In this document: piece after piece, positions 1 through 8,963 of the stretch
How the letters are laid out: the number at the start of each line of letters is the position of its first letter
Position numbering within the stretch: position 1 is the first letter of the stretch
Assembly: GCA_028277985.1 (NCBI GenBank)
Contig: JANQFG010000096.1
Coordinates: 46,125-110,124, forward strand
Length of the DNA stretch: 64,000 nucleotides
From: a bacterium
Lineage (GTDB): Bacteria > Desulfobacterota > DSWW01
Reading direction: 5' to 3'
Position numbers and translations under genes: made by a program
The notes under the pieces: model-generated
Seen by the model: the letters and a program-made list of their open reading frames with translations, nothing else
Database searches by the model: none
Told to the model about the DNA's origin: nothing

Positions 1-621
1 CTCAGTGACGAGGTCCATCACATCCTTGCCCAGGAGTTGATCCGAGTCTTCATAACCGAACATGGACGAGAAGGCGTCATTCACGAAGACGACCCTCAAG
101 TCGTGGAAGAGCATCACGCCCACGGTCATGCGCTCGGCGAGCATGCGGTAGAACTCTTCGCTCTCGCGCAATTCGTCTTCGGCCCGTTTTCGAGCGCTCA
201 GGTCCGTGCCCATGCCCAGAAGATACGAAGTATCTTCGATCCTGGCACTCACACCGGTGAAGAAGTGTGGGATACTGCTTCCGTCCTTTGTCACCAACTC
301 CGCCTCCTGAAAGGCCTGCCCCCTGGAAAAGGCGGTCCCCACGGCCTCCTGGATCTTCTCCAACCCCTCTCCGCTGAACACATCGTAGATCGTCCTCTCC
401 CGGAGCTCCTCAGGGGAATACCCCGTCATCTTCTCCAGGTTCTTGTTCCAATTCTGGAAATTGAGGCTGTGATCCGTGAGGTAGAAGACTCCCGGCAGGC
501 TCCTGATCAGCATTTCGAAGAACCTGCTCTTTCTCTCGAAATCCTTGAGGGACCGTTCGAGATCTGCCACCTTCTCTCTCAGTTCGCGAGCTTCGTTCTC
601 AGGATTCGTTCTCGAGGCCAT
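1..621 (-). CDS. PAS-domain sensor protein (partial, cut by left edge)
   Basis: Reading leftward from an ATG at 621, 207 codons stay open to the window edge, so the C-terminal output domain is not visible. The protein opens with a charged heptad-rich stretch (about residues 8-35) that looks like a short coiled coil. A PAS domain follows (FYLTDHSLNFQNWNKNLEKM and a PEEL loop, about 45-150), and a second PAS begins near residue 168 (EEFYRMLAERMTVGVMLFHD). An AGGAAG ribosome site sits 6 bases before the ATG. It lies 53 bp downstream of the GST-like gene on the same strand, so co-transcription is likely. The missing part could be a histidine kinase, a diguanylate cyclase or a sigma-54 activator. 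The PAS assignment is confident; the output is unknown. Confidence 0.8.
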   Translation of the reverse strand, partial: MASRTNPENEARELREKVADLERSLKDFERKSRFFEMLIRSLPGVFYLTDHSLNFQNWNKNLEKMTGYSPEELRERTIYDVFSGEGLEKIQEAVGTAFSRGQAFQEAELVTKDGSSIPHFFTGVSARIEDTSYLLGMGTDLSARKRAEDELRESEEFYRMLAERMTVGVMLFHDLRVVFVNDAFSSMFGYEDSDQLLGKDVMDLVTE

Positions 622-674
622 CAGCTCTTCCTGTTCGGAGTTGTGAAGATGCCAGCAGGAGACTTCCGGCCGGT

Positions 675-1859
675 CTATTCGAGCACAAATTTGTAGTGCT
701 CGCTCTTGATGCGACGGATTGGGCCAGATGCCAAGAGTTCCTCACCCCCGTTACGGCTCACGACTCGATCAAATCTCGTGTGCCCTTCCTCATCGAGCCC
801 GGCCAGGACATCCAGGACCCTTTGGAAATGGTAGACCGCATCCACATGGTCGCGACGACGAACCCGTACGCCTCTCAGCTCAAACTCGAACCAGTCCAGG
901 GATGGGTGCGCCGTACCGGCACCCGGATCGCTCTGAATGATCGTGCCGGAGGGAAGTCCCGGGTCGACCTCGTTCCATGCATTGTAGTTCTGGATCATGC
1001 CCATGCACTCGGCACTGAACTCGGAGAAGAAATGACTCAGGATCGGATCCAGAGTTTCGGGAAGTTGATCATTCGGCAGAAAATCAGGCTCCAGGTCCGG
1101 GAATTCCCCATCAACGAACCCTGCCTCGTACATGCGTTCTGTCCAGCGGTATACGTGGGGCGCCCGATTCTTCATCAGCACCGACGGATAAGGGTCGCGG
1201 GACAGATGTGCGAAGAAGGGTCCTACCAGTCCAAAATCAGCCAGGCTCGGACGACCGCCCAGGACATAGGGGTACTGCAAGAAATGGCTGTTCATTCGAT
1301 CCAGCAATTCCTCGTAGGAGGTTTCGATCACGGGAATGGTTTCCGGAGTTACTCCGAGGGGTTCCAGAAAGCCTTTGAAATACTCCATTGTGGGGACGAC
1401 CTGTTCTCTCTGCTTCTCCATGTCCCTATGGGCGGATACGGCGCGTCCGAAAAGCGCCTCCAGGAAGGCTCTGTTTTCGTCCAGGTAGTTCCATCGATAG
1501 TGCATCGCTGCCGTGAGCAACATTTCCGACCCGAAGAAGCCCATCAACCAGGCAACAGCCTTTTGCACAGGAGTCTCTGGAATCAACGCCGGTTCACGAA
1601 CCTCTTGTTCGAAGTGGACAATGGTATCGGTCGAATCTTGGATCAGGGTGCCATCCATGAGCTCGACGACGGGCACCACGAAATACTCGATAAGCGGCAA
1701 TATTTCCGCCTGAAAGCGAGGGTGTGAAGGAAAGACCTCCTGGAAATCGATTCCCTTCTTCACAAGGTAAGAACGCGTCTTTCCTGAATACAAGGATCCC
1801 GGTGCACCCCAAAGGATCGGTTTCGCATGAGTCTTTCCCGAATTCTTATACGTCTGCAT
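675..1859 (-). CDS. Glutathione S-transferase-like protein with C-terminal extension
   Basis: A 394-residue protein with a thioredoxin-like N-terminal part (WGAPGSLYSGKTRSYLVKK, then a PVVEL beta strand and a DSTDTIVHFE segment) and an all-helical second half containing GGRPSLADFGLVGPFF. The latter is the S-x-x-D helix-capping box of GST C-terminal domains. Typical GSTs have about 200-230 residues; here about 110 extra residues follow the GST fold. No catalytic Cys or Tyr can be assigned with certainty, although the Tyr-Ser pair at LYSGK is in the expected place. The ATG at 1859 was chosen over an ATG 10 codons upstream because GGAGG lies 8 bases before it. It is probably the first gene of an operon with the PAS protein. 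Confidence 0.7.
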   Translation of the reverse strand: MQTYKNSGKTHAKPILWGAPGSLYSGKTRSYLVKKGIDFQEVFPSHPRFQAEILPLIEYFVVPVVELMDGTLIQDSTDTIVHFEQEVREPALIPETPVQKAVAWLMGFFGSEMLLTAAMHYRWNYLDENRAFLEALFGRAVSAHRDMEKQREQVVPTMEYFKGFLEPLGVTPETIPVIETSYEELLDRMNSHFLQYPYVLGGRPSLADFGLVGPFFAHLSRDPYPSVLMKNRAPHVYRWTERMYEAGFVDGEFPDLEPDFLPNDQLPETLDPILSHFFSEFSAECMGMIQNYNAWNEVDPGLPSGTIIQSDPGAGTAHPSLDWFEFELRGVRVRRRDHVDAVYHFQRVLDVLAGLDEEGHTRFDRVVSRNGGEELLASGPIRRIKSEHYKFVLE

Positions 1860-2428
1860 GAATGACTCCTCCGACGTCGGTAGGCACATGGATTCAGGGC
1901 CTTCCTCTCCCTTCCTTGCCGATTTGAAATCTTATCATGAACCGTCCGTGTGTCGAGCTGCGGCAAAGGCTCACCGCTTTGGTGCTGTCTACGAAGTATC
2001 CTCCCAGAGTGACTTCAAGGTAGAATTCGTTGCGCAGGAAAAGCGTCCCGCACCAAGGTCGCGCCCAAGAAAAACTAGTATCAGATATTACTTCATATTC
2101 TATCTATAAAGTATTGTTTTTACAATGTTTCGATTCCGTGTTTGTCCTCAGAGTTCGTGGGGCCGGCCCCCCAGGAAAACCGTCACAGGAAGATAACCCG
2201 GACGAAACAAGACCTTAACATTCAGGAGGGAGAATTGCTTCGCTTTGTGACTACCTCTACACCCGGGCATCCGGCTCCGCTTCATGTGCCCCCCCACACG
2301 GTTTCTGGAGACGGATGCCCAATCTTTTCTCCCCCTTTGCCCTGGCTGAGAATGCCCCGCAGACCTTGACACCCCACTTTCGCCTTTCATACACTCCGTG
2401 CAATCAACCCGAGAGGAGGCATATCACT
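1860..2428. other. Intergenic region between divergent GST-like and amidohydrolase genes
   Basis: About 570 bp without a convincing gene. The centre (about 2070-2130) is strikingly AT-rich against the GC-rich surroundings and holds a plausible minus-strand promoter (see 2097-2125). No clear promoter was found for the plus-strand amidohydrolase. Confidence 0.6.
2097..2125 (-). promoter_or_regulatory. Candidate sigma-70-type promoter for the GST/PAS operon
   Basis: Read on the minus strand: TTGTAA (2125-2120), a 17-base spacer, then TAGAAT (2102-2097). It lies in the AT-rich core of the divergent intergenic region and would give a leader of about 230 bases before the GST-like gene. Called from consensus match only. 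Confidence 0.4.
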
Positions 2429-3355
2429 ATGATCGTAGACGTTCACTACCACATGATTCCCATGATGCCCGAAGAAATGATCGAAAGCGTCCTGCATGAC
2501 CCCATTCGAATGGCCAAAGTGATGGGAAGAGAAGTGGACCACGCGTCCCTCGTCGCGAAGGCGAAGGAGATGTGGGGGGACCCGGAGGGCGACAAGCTCC
2601 TCCAGTCGATGGACGAAGAGGGCGTGGACTTCACGGTGATCTGTGCCGTGGACAATGCCGACAACGAGGTTTTCACGACCGAGCTCGTGGAGTGGCAGAA
2701 CAAAGCCGTTGCCGAGGTGGCCCAGAAGCATCCAGACAGGGTCATGGCCCTTGCAGGTGTAGACCCGAGGCGCGACAACGCAGTCGACCTTCTTAAACAG
2801 GCTATCGAGGAGTTCGGGATGCGGGGGCTCAAATACCACGCCGATTACGGGTTCGACCCGGTGGGACCCGAATCCTACAAGCTTCTCGAGATTGTCGAGA
2901 AGAACGGGGGGGTACTCCTCTCCCATACCGGCCCCTTGCCTCCTCCTTCCCGGCCAAAGTATGCGGACCCCTCGCTCCTGGCGGACCTTGGCGTCGACTT
3001 TCCGGACCTCAAGGTGATCGCCGCCCACATGGGCATGGTCGATTGGAGGCCATGGGCAGCACTGGCCACCCATCAACCGAACCTTTACGGCGACCTGGCC
3101 ATGTGGGACGCGTTTGCATTCGGCCGGTACGACCTCTTCTGCCGGGACCTGCGCGACCTGATCGACTACGCCGGAATCGAGAAGGTGCTCTTTGCCACGG
3201 ACAACCCCATAGCCCAGGTCGTGAGAACCACCCGGGAATGGATCGCCCTGATCAAAGACCTGCCGACCAACGCACCGTCCGGTGTCCGGTTCACCGACGA
3301 TGAGGTGGAGGCGATCCTCGGCGGCAATGCGGTCTCCCTGCTGGGCCTGGGATAA
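2429..3355 (+). CDS. Metal-dependent amidohydrolase (Amidohydrolase_2 family)
   Basis: A 308-residue TIM-barrel hydrolase or decarboxylase related to aminocarboxymuconate-semialdehyde decarboxylase and gamma-resorcylate decarboxylase. The N-terminal DVHYH gives the HxH metal pair (His6, His8). Later metal or catalytic candidates are LSHTG, VIAAHMG and the Asp of LFATDN near the C-terminus, in the order typical for the family. The ATG at 2429 follows GAGGAGG with suitable spacing; an upstream in-frame ATG at 2315 would add 38 residues of unrelated, Pro/Arg-rich sequence and was rejected. A methyltransferase begins 30 bp downstream. The substrate (carboxylated aromatic or lactone) cannot be told from sequence. 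Confidence 0.85.
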   Translation: MIVDVHYHMIPMMPEEMIESVLHDPIRMAKVMGREVDHASLVAKAKEMWGDPEGDKLLQSMDEEGVDFTVICAVDNADNEVFTTELVEWQNKAVAEVAQKHPDRVMALAGVDPRRDNAVDLLKQAIEEFGMRGLKYHADYGFDPVGPESYKLLEIVEKNGGVLLSHTGPLPPPSRPKYADPSLLADLGVDFPDLKVIAAHMGMVDWRPWAALATHQPNLYGDLAMWDAFAFGRYDLFCRDLRDLIDYAGIEKVLFATDNPIAQVVRTTREWIALIKDLPTNAPSGVRFTDDEVEAILGGNAVSLLGLG

Positions 3356-3385
3356 AGCTCCCGCCGGGGCTCTTCTATCTGCAAG

Positions 3386-4111
3386 ATGACCATAGACAAT
3401 CGATACTACGACGCACTCGGGGATGCCTGGTGGGACCCGGAGGGTCCCATGGGTCTCCTCCTACGTATGAATCGATTGCGAAATCAGTATTTCCAGAGCG
3501 TGCTCAAAGACCCGGAAGGGGCCAAGCTCCTGGACGTCGGCTGTGGCGGTGGATTCCTGGCAAATGCATTCGCCGCAGCGGGAGCGGAGGTCTACGGTGT
3601 GGATCTCTCAGCGAACGCGGTTCGCACGGCAAGGGACCACGCCGATGGCAAGGGTCTCTGTCTGCGCGTTATGACCGGACGAGCAGAAGCCCTCCCTTTT
3701 GCATCATCGGTCTTTGATGCGGTCCTGCTCGCAGATGTGCTGGAGCATCTGGACGACTTTCGGCAAGCCCTGGCAGAATCGTCTCGAGTCCTGAAACCGG
3801 GAGGAGTTCTGCTGTACGAGACCGTGAACCGCACCTTGCTCAGCCGTGTCGGTGCCGTTTGGGTCCTGGAATACGTCTTCCGCAAGATCCCGCCCAACAG
3901 CCACGATTGGAGGATGTTCATCCGCCCGCCCGAGCTCGAGGAGGCCCTGAGGGCGTGCGGCCTCACGAACCGGGAAGTCCGTGGGTTGGCATTGAAGAAC
4001 GGCATTCCAGGATTCCTTTCCAGGGTTATGAGGGGAAAGGACCCCTGGGTTTTCGAGCTCTGCTCCGACACCCGGGTGAGCTACCTGGGCTATGCCTTCA
4101 AGCCTGCTTGA
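3386..4111 (+). CDS. Class I SAM-dependent methyltransferase, UbiG-like
   Basis: A 241-residue methyltransferase with motif I LLDVGCGGGFLANAFAAAG and the acidic ribose-binding end GVDLS, followed by ADVLEHLDDF and a VLKPGGVLLYET post-motif. The N-terminus (YDALGDAWWDPEGPMGLL) matches the entrance of UbiG, the quinone-pathway O-methyltransferase, which has FDAxAxxWWDPEG. It has the usual UbiG length. No quinone biosynthesis genes lie nearby, so a different hydroxylated substrate is possible. The spacing of 30 bp after the amidohydrolase suggests a two-gene operon. No good ribosome site precedes the ATG, so the start is the least certain part. Confidence 0.75.
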   Translation: MTIDNRYYDALGDAWWDPEGPMGLLLRMNRLRNQYFQSVLKDPEGAKLLDVGCGGGFLANAFAAAGAEVYGVDLSANAVRTARDHADGKGLCLRVMTGRAEALPFASSVFDAVLLADVLEHLDDFRQALAESSRVLKPGGVLLYETVNRTLLSRVGAVWVLEYVFRKIPPNSHDWRMFIRPPELEEALRACGLTNREVRGLALKNGIPGFLSRVMRGKDPWVFELCSDTRVSYLGYAFKPA

Positions 4112-4140
4112 GACCCCACAAAAAAAATCTTTCGTTTCGA

Positions 4141-4166
4141 TGTCACACTTTGAAGTGTCGGACGTC
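4141..4166 (+). promoter_or_regulatory. Candidate ECF sigma-factor-dependent autoregulatory promoter
   Basis: TGTCACA at 4141-4147 and CGTC at 4163-4166 are separated by 15 bases, 77 bp before the ECF sigma gene. A TGTCACA...CGTC pair (about 16-base spacing) is the published signature of ECF41-type promoters, and a CGTC -10 is common to many ECF groups. The segment also contains an inverted repeat ACACTT-TG-AAGTGT (4145-4158), which could be an operator. Position, spacing and motif fit self-activation; not proven. Confidence 0.45.
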
Positions 4167-4243
4167 TAAAGATCAGATCAGCGAGCAAGGGCCGTTTCTA
4201 CACCACCGAGGCCCACGCTCAGACCCGAGAACCCGGAGGCGCA

Positions 4244-5089
4244 ATGGGATCCAACATCGAGGCATGGGTCAGGCAAGCCAAGGAAGGAAATCGCGAGGCC
4301 CTCGAGGAGCTCGTGGCACACATTCAGGGTCGCATCTATGGGCTCTCTCTTCGAATGCTGGGGCACCCCGCAGACGCGGAGGATGCCAGCCAGGAGATCC
4401 TGATCAAGGTGATCACCCACCTCGACGGATATCGGGAGGAGAGCGCCTTCACTACATGGGTCTACCGTGTGGCCGCCAATCATCTCCTCTCCACCCACAG
4501 GCGCAGGGCAGAAAGGATGGACCTGACGTTTGCCCTGTTCGAGGACCAGGTACAAAAGGAACAGAGCGCTACGACACCTCCTCCCGACCTTACGCCCGAA
4601 CAGGCGTACCTGATCGAAGAGGAGAGGGCCAACTGTATGCAGGGGACGATGCTCTGTCTGTCCAGGGATCTTCGCCTCGCGTTCATCCTGGGGGTGGTCT
4701 TCGAGATATCCAGCCAAGAGGGCGCCTATATATTGGACGTTACCCCCGCGGCCTTTCGAAAGCGCGTGTCGCGCGCGCGCTCCAAGGTTCAGGCCTTCAT
4801 GTTCAAGAACTGCGGGCTCATCAACCCAGATAATCCCTGTCAATGCGCCCGCATACTCCCCTACGACATCAAAGTAGGCTGGATCGATCCGGACAATCCC
4901 TTGTATGCATCCCCCCGGGGGGCTTCAGTAAGCGATGTCGACATACAGGACCGCCTTCAAGGGCTCGACGAGATCGAACGCATGGCCACCCTGTTCAGAA
5001 CCTATCCGGAACTGGACCCGCCTGCATCTTTCCTTGACCTCGTCAAGGAGCTGCTCGATACGGGGAAATACGCATCACCTCTTGAATAA
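4244..5089 (+). CDS. ECF-type RNA polymerase sigma factor with cysteine-containing C-terminal extension
   Basis: 281 residues. Sigma region 2 spans about 10-88 (DAEDASQEILIKV, then AFTTWVYRVAANHLL) and region 4 about 130-185 (TPAAFRKRVSRARSKV, the recognition helix). A tail of about 95 residues follows, far longer than in classical ECF factors of about 190 residues. It starts with a C-x8-C-x-C cluster (Cys190, Cys199, Cys201, in CGLINPDNPCQCARIL) that could bind zinc or a redox cofactor and act as a built-in regulator. No separate anti-sigma gene is adjacent. GGAGG lies 4 bases before the ATG. A TGTCACA/CGTC promoter candidate lies upstream. The next gene, a small Cys protein, starts 23 bp downstream and is likely co-transcribed. 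Confidence 0.85.
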   Translation: MGSNIEAWVRQAKEGNREALEELVAHIQGRIYGLSLRMLGHPADAEDASQEILIKVITHLDGYREESAFTTWVYRVAANHLLSTHRRRAERMDLTFALFEDQVQKEQSATTPPPDLTPEQAYLIEEERANCMQGTMLCLSRDLRLAFILGVVFEISSQEGAYILDVTPAAFRKRVSRARSKVQAFMFKNCGLINPDNPCQCARILPYDIKVGWIDPDNPLYASPRGASVSDVDIQDRLQGLDEIERMATLFRTYPELDPPASFLDLVKELLDTGKYASPLE

Positions 5090-5112
5090 CCCAAACGTGA
5101 AGGAGGACAGCC

Positions 5113-5550
5113 ATGGCAGTGGACGAAAAAGTATGGGGTTTCTTCCAGGAGCACCTGGGCTACACGGACGAAGAGATGGACTTGTTCCGAAAGGACCCAA
5201 AGAACGAGGACATCCTGTCCAAGGCTCCCGAGTTGCTAAACAAGACGATCGTCGCCGAAGTGGTCCAATCCCAGGGCTGCAACAGCCAGCACAAGGTGGG
5301 AGACAAATTCACCTTTGACGGGGCTGGCAACCTCATCACCAAGCTCAACCCCGATCGAGTCTGTGTCTATGCCATGAACGCGTTCGCGTCCTGCGTCTTC
5401 GTCGCCAACGAGCTCTTCTATGCCGGGGCCGACCCGAACCAGATGAGGTTCAAGCGGGTCGGGTGCTTCGACGTTGGCGTTCGCTGTGGGGGCTGGGGCA
5501 ACATTGTCATGGAACTCAGGATGGAAGACCGTCCACCACAGGCGGGCTAA
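5113..5550 (+). CDS. Small cysteine-containing protein, TIGR04076-like
   Basis: 145 residues, no signal peptide. The central segment SQGCNSQHKVGDKFTFDGAGN with the later GCFDVGVRCGGWGNIVMEL resembles the TIGR04076 family of short uncharacterised proteins, in which Cys-x(n)-H-K-x-G-D-x-F and a second Cys near the C-terminus are conserved. A GGAGG ribosome site precedes the ATG. It follows the ECF sigma gene by 23 bp, so it is either co-regulated or part of the sensory function. Its 3' end overlaps the convergent ilvE by 4 bp. Family assignment is from motif memory and is moderate. Confidence 0.55.
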   Translation: MAVDEKVWGFFQEHLGYTDEEMDLFRKDPKNEDILSKAPELLNKTIVAEVVQSQGCNSQHKVGDKFTFDGAGNLITKLNPDRVCVYAMNAFASCVFVANELFYAGADPNQMRFKRVGCFDVGVRCGGWGNIVMELRMEDRPPQAG

Positions 5551-6653
5551 TCCGCTACCGGTACCATCCATCCGTGAGGGTCCGGGCGCTCGCCGTATTG
5601 AATGCCTGTGATCTCGTCGAACAGCCGCTGCGCGAGCTCTCCCACTGCCCCCTGGTTCACCGTGTAGTCCGTGCCCTGGTACCCGATCTGGCCGACAGGG
5701 GAGATCACGGCTGCGGTTCCCGAAGCGAAGATCTCACCCAGGGTGCCCTTTCCGATCGATTCGATCACTTCCTCGATCGAGATCGGGCGCTCCTCCACGG
5801 GGATGTCCCAGTTGCCGGCCAGTTCGATCACGGTTCTCCGGGTCACTCCGGGCAGGATGCTGCCTTTCAAAGGCGGAGTGACGAGCACACCGTTCAGGTA
5901 GAAGAATATATTGCTCGTCCCGACCTCCTCCACGTAGGAGCGGCTGCATGCATCCAGCCAGAGAACCTGGGTGTAACCCTGCTCGTAGGCCTCCTCGGCG
6001 GCCATGAGGCTTGCGGCATAGTTCCCGGGAGTCTTGACCTCACCAATCCCCCCACGAACGGCCCGAACATAGCGATCCGTCACCAGGATTTTGGTCGGAT
6101 TGAAGCCTTCCGCATAGTAGGGTCCCACAGGACCGGTGAGGACGAAGAAGGAGTATTCATCCGAAACCTTGACCCCCAGGGCCGCCTCAGTGGCGAGGAT
6201 CACCGGACGGATATACAGCGAGGCCCCTCTCTTCTTCGGCACCCAGTCGCTGTCGATCCTCACGAGGGCTCTGAGGGCCTCCAGGGTAGACTCCACATCC
6301 ACGCCGGGCATACACAGCCTTGCTGACGACCGGTTCATCCGCTCCAAATACTCTCTCGGGCGGAAGAGCCGAACCGCACCCTCCCCGCTTCGAAAGGCCT
6401 TCAGGCCATCAAAGATCTGTTGGCCGTAGTGCAGGGCCAGGGAGGCCGGATCAAGGGAAAGAGAACCGTACGGCTCGATCCTTACCCGGTGCCATCCCTC
6501 CCCCTTTTGGTAATCCATGTGCAACATGTGGTCGGAAAAGAAGATACCGAAGCCGAGCTTGTCCTCATCCGGCGGCTTGGGGCGCCGGTTGGGCAGTTCC
6601 ACTTCGGTGATTTCGATCTCTAGGGCCGGTTTTTCATCTCGGGACGTTGGCAT
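5547..6653 (-). CDS. ilvE: Branched-chain-amino-acid aminotransferase
   Basis: A fold-type IV PLP aminotransferase catalysing the last step of Leu/Ile/Val synthesis, or the first step of their breakdown. The Schiff-base lysine is in GEVKTPGNYAASL (about residue 207), with the family's SYVEEVGTSNIFF and LPGVTRRTVIELA segments for cofactor and phosphate binding. About 368 residues, normal for the eukaryote/bacterial type II branch (BCAT_II) rather than the 310-residue E. coli form. ATG 6653 overlaps the end of the upstream MBL gene by 20 bp, implying coupling. ATGs at 6665 and 6692 are alternatives. Confidence 0.85.
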   Translation of the reverse strand: MPTSRDEKPALEIEITEVELPNRRPKPPDEDKLGFGIFFSDHMLHMDYQKGEGWHRVRIEPYGSLSLDPASLALHYGQQIFDGLKAFRSGEGAVRLFRPREYLERMNRSSARLCMPGVDVESTLEALRALVRIDSDWVPKKRGASLYIRPVILATEAALGVKVSDEYSFFVLTGPVGPYYAEGFNPTKILVTDRYVRAVRGGIGEVKTPGNYAASLMAAEEAYEQGYTQVLWLDACSRSYVEEVGTSNIFFYLNGVLVTPPLKGSILPGVTRRTVIELAGNWDIPVEERPISIEEVIESIGKGTLGEIFASGTAAVISPVGQIGYQGTDYTVNQGAVGELAQRLFDEITGIQYGERPDPHGWMVPVAD

Positions 6654-7563
6654 AGTAAATTCCATCCTCGATTCGCACAATGTTTCGCTCAAGCAGGTCT
6701 TCCATCACGGCTTCGTACCTATTTCTATACCTACCTTGAAAATATCGGTCAACTACTGCAGGGTACCAATGGGTTTTCGACAGATAGTCGAAAAGCCCGT
6801 CGGTTCGGCACCCCCTCTTCATCAAGAGTACGAAGATCAGGATCTTTTTCAGGTGGTCGTTGCCCAGCCTGACCGGGTCGTCTGACAGGAATTCGAGCTT
6901 TTCCCTGCACCTTCTGATCGCCTCTGCCGGCTCTTCGATGACCCCGCCGTGACCCGGATAGATCCTGTCTATGTCCATCTCGGCGATCCTCTCGAGGGAC
7001 TCCACGGCCACGGAGGGTGCGTCCGAACCCTCCACGATGGTGTTCAGCAGGCCTAGATCTCCATCCCAGAGAGCGTCCGAGGAGATGAGAAAACGATCCT
7101 CGGGGCAGTACAGCGACACGCCCCCCCGCGAATGGCCCGGCGTATGGACGACACGGAGCTCCCGGCCGTCGAGCCGCAGCCTTTCCCCGTCTTCAAGTGC
7201 TCGGTGGACCGGAAAGAACTCGGCCTCCTGGTCGTAGAACTCATACCAGGTTTCCCACCCGTCCCTCGCATCGATGAAGCCCTTCTCGATGGGATGTATG
7301 GCGATCTCGCAATCGGAAAGGTCGAATATCCGCCTGTTCCCTCCTGTGTGGTCGCAATGACAATGGGTATTCACAATCAGGTCGACCTCTGCCAGCTCGA
7401 GCCCGGTTGACTCGATTCGAGTGCGGGTCTCCTCGAAGTCAGTCACATAGCCTGTGTCGATCAGGACGTTCTGTTCCCCCTTGAAAACGAAATGGTTCCC
7501 ATTCAGCCAGCCACGCTGGACAAAGAAAAGGTTTTCCCAGACTTCCAAGGCATTCATGGCCAA
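6634..7563 (-). CDS. MBL-fold metallo-hydrolase
   Basis: 309 residues with the metallo-beta-lactamase core: VLIDTGY strand, then the metal motif THCHCDHTGG (His67, His69, Asp71, His72), HTPGHSRGGVSLY (third metal His) and YPGHGGVI. Spacing matches glyoxalase-II or lactonase-like hydrolases. The C-terminal about 90 residues are helical and lack a recognised domain, as in the winged-helix-ended MBL proteins that act on thioesters. It ends inside the start of ilvE. AAGG lies about 10 bases ahead of the first ATG; a second ATG two codons later is equally possible. Substrate unknown. Confidence 0.8.
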   Translation of the reverse strand: MAMNALEVWENLFFVQRGWLNGNHFVFKGEQNVLIDTGYVTDFEETRTRIESTGLELAEVDLIVNTHCHCDHTGGNRRIFDLSDCEIAIHPIEKGFIDARDGWETWYEFYDQEAEFFPVHRALEDGERLRLDGRELRVVHTPGHSRGGVSLYCPEDRFLISSDALWDGDLGLLNTIVEGSDAPSVAVESLERIAEMDIDRIYPGHGGVIEEPAEAIRRCREKLEFLSDDPVRLGNDHLKKILIFVLLMKRGCRTDGLFDYLSKTHWYPAVVDRYFQGRYRNRYEAVMEDLLERNIVRIEDGIYYANVPR

Positions 7564-7947
7564 AAAGCCTTTCCCAGTTCAAATGTTGGCGCACTTCTCC
7601 CCATCGGGCGATTTCCAGGTCTCTGAACGGAGCTGAAAATCTGCCCGGCGATTCGTTCAGCGAATGACGATGACGGGGCGTACGGAGATCCTTGCAGGCA
7701 GACATGCCCGCCGTGTGGAGGCTGCGAGGTCCCTTTCAGGGCTTGCAGGAATTGATTTCGAGGATCGGAAGTGCATTGCCGTTCTGCCTGAATGATACAA
7801 GTAGAGATTTCGAGTATAGAGAGCGAAAACACCCAAGTCAAGGCTCGCAGCAGCGTGTTGACAGGCCCATACGACCCACCTATTCTACTCTCCCACAGCT
7901 ACGTCTTCTCTTCCACGGTCCGATCCGATCAACGGAGGCGACTCGAC
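7564..7947. other. Intergenic region, divergent MBL and epimerase genes
   Basis: No supported gene. It holds a good plus-strand promoter at 7858-7886 for the epimerase; I see no clear promoter for the MBL/ilvE pair. Confidence 0.55.
7858..7886 (+). promoter_or_regulatory. Sigma-70-type promoter of the SDR epimerase gene
   Basis: Perfect -35 TTGACA (7858-7863), 17-base spacer, -10 TATTCT (7881-7886). Predicted transcript start near 7893 leaves a leader of about 55 bases to the ATG at 7948. Confidence 0.6.
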
Positions 7948-8952
7948 ATGTCGAATCAAAGGGTCCTGGTAACCGGCGCGCGCGGGTTCGTCGGCGGATT
8001 TCTGTGCAAGCGGCTCCTTTCGGACGGATACACCGTCGCCGCCATGGCCACGACAGAGAAGAACACCCAGTATCTTCGGGACATGGGCATGGATGTCCGT
8101 GTTGCCGACCTCACCCGCCCCGCAACCCTGGCAGGGATTTGCGACGATATCGATATCGTGGTCCACCTGGCCGCCCGTGTGGGGTACATGGGAACCCGGG
8201 AGCAATTTTACGACCAGATCCTCGAGGCGACCCGACATCTCCTGGACGCTTCGGTCGGCAAGGTCTCCCGGTTCGTGTACGTGAGCTCCTTCTGCGCTGC
8301 GGGCGCCGGAGGCGTGGCACGCCACATGAGGGGCCACAAGGAAGTCGATCCGGAGAAGCACACGGGAATCCACTACGGAGATGCGAAGTACGACACAGAG
8401 AAGCTCGTTTTCGACTACCATCGGGACAAGGGGCTGGTATCGACGGTCGTGCGGCCCTCGAACGTGATCGGCCCGGGCAGTGTCTGGGTGGACGGCATGG
8501 CGGCCATGATGCTCGCCAGGCCCATGTTCCCCCTGATCGACGGGGGAAGACACAGCGCGAGCCTGGTCTACATCGACAACCTGGTCGATGGCATCATGCT
8601 CGCCACCACCCGGGAGGCCGCGGTCGGGAGGACCTACCATTTCCGGGACGATTACGAAGTATCCTGGCAGACCTACTTCTCTGATCTCGCCTCGGCGATC
8701 GGTGCAGCCCCGCGGTTCGCAAGACTGCCTTTCCCGGTTGCCTGGACCCTCGCCACGCTCTGCGATCGACTGCTTCGGCCGCTCGGCATCGAGACCGAAG
8801 TCACGCGACAGGTGATGGGTCTCACAGGACGGGACAACGACGTAGACAACACCCGAGCCAAAGAAGATCTCGGCTGGCAGACGCGTGTGCCCTACGAAGA
8901 GGCGATCCAGACGATTACGGAATACGCCAAGGGCCGATTCGCAAAATCGTAG
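7948..8952 (+). CDS. NAD(P)-dependent epimerase/dehydratase (extended SDR)
   Basis: 334 residues. The Rossmann N-terminus is RVLVTGARGFVGGFLCKRL (GxxGxxG), the NNAG-equivalent strand DIVVHLAARVGYMG and the catalytic pair YDTEK (Tyr-x3-Lys); VVRPSNVIGPGS and VYIDNLVDGI are typical of 3-beta-HSD/UDP-sugar epimerase-like members. The VYIDN and TYHFRDD segments favour the 3-beta-hydroxysteroid dehydrogenase/isomerase-like subgroup, but the substrate is not readable. GGAGG lies 8 bases before ATG 7948; the 52 upstream in-frame residues are non-coding in character and overlap the promoter. Convergent with the DUF362 gene, 11 bp away. Confidence 0.85.
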   Translation: MSNQRVLVTGARGFVGGFLCKRLLSDGYTVAAMATTEKNTQYLRDMGMDVRVADLTRPATLAGICDDIDIVVHLAARVGYMGTREQFYDQILEATRHLLDASVGKVSRFVYVSSFCAAGAGGVARHMRGHKEVDPEKHTGIHYGDAKYDTEKLVFDYHRDKGLVSTVVRPSNVIGPGSVWVDGMAAMMLARPMFPLIDGGRHSASLVYIDNLVDGIMLATTREAAVGRTYHFRDDYEVSWQTYFSDLASAIGAAPRFARLPFPVAWTLATLCDRLLRPLGIETEVTRQVMGLTGRDNDVDNTRAKEDLGWQTRVPYEEAIQTITEYAKGRFAKS

Positions 8953-8963
8953 AGGGTGTCTGG

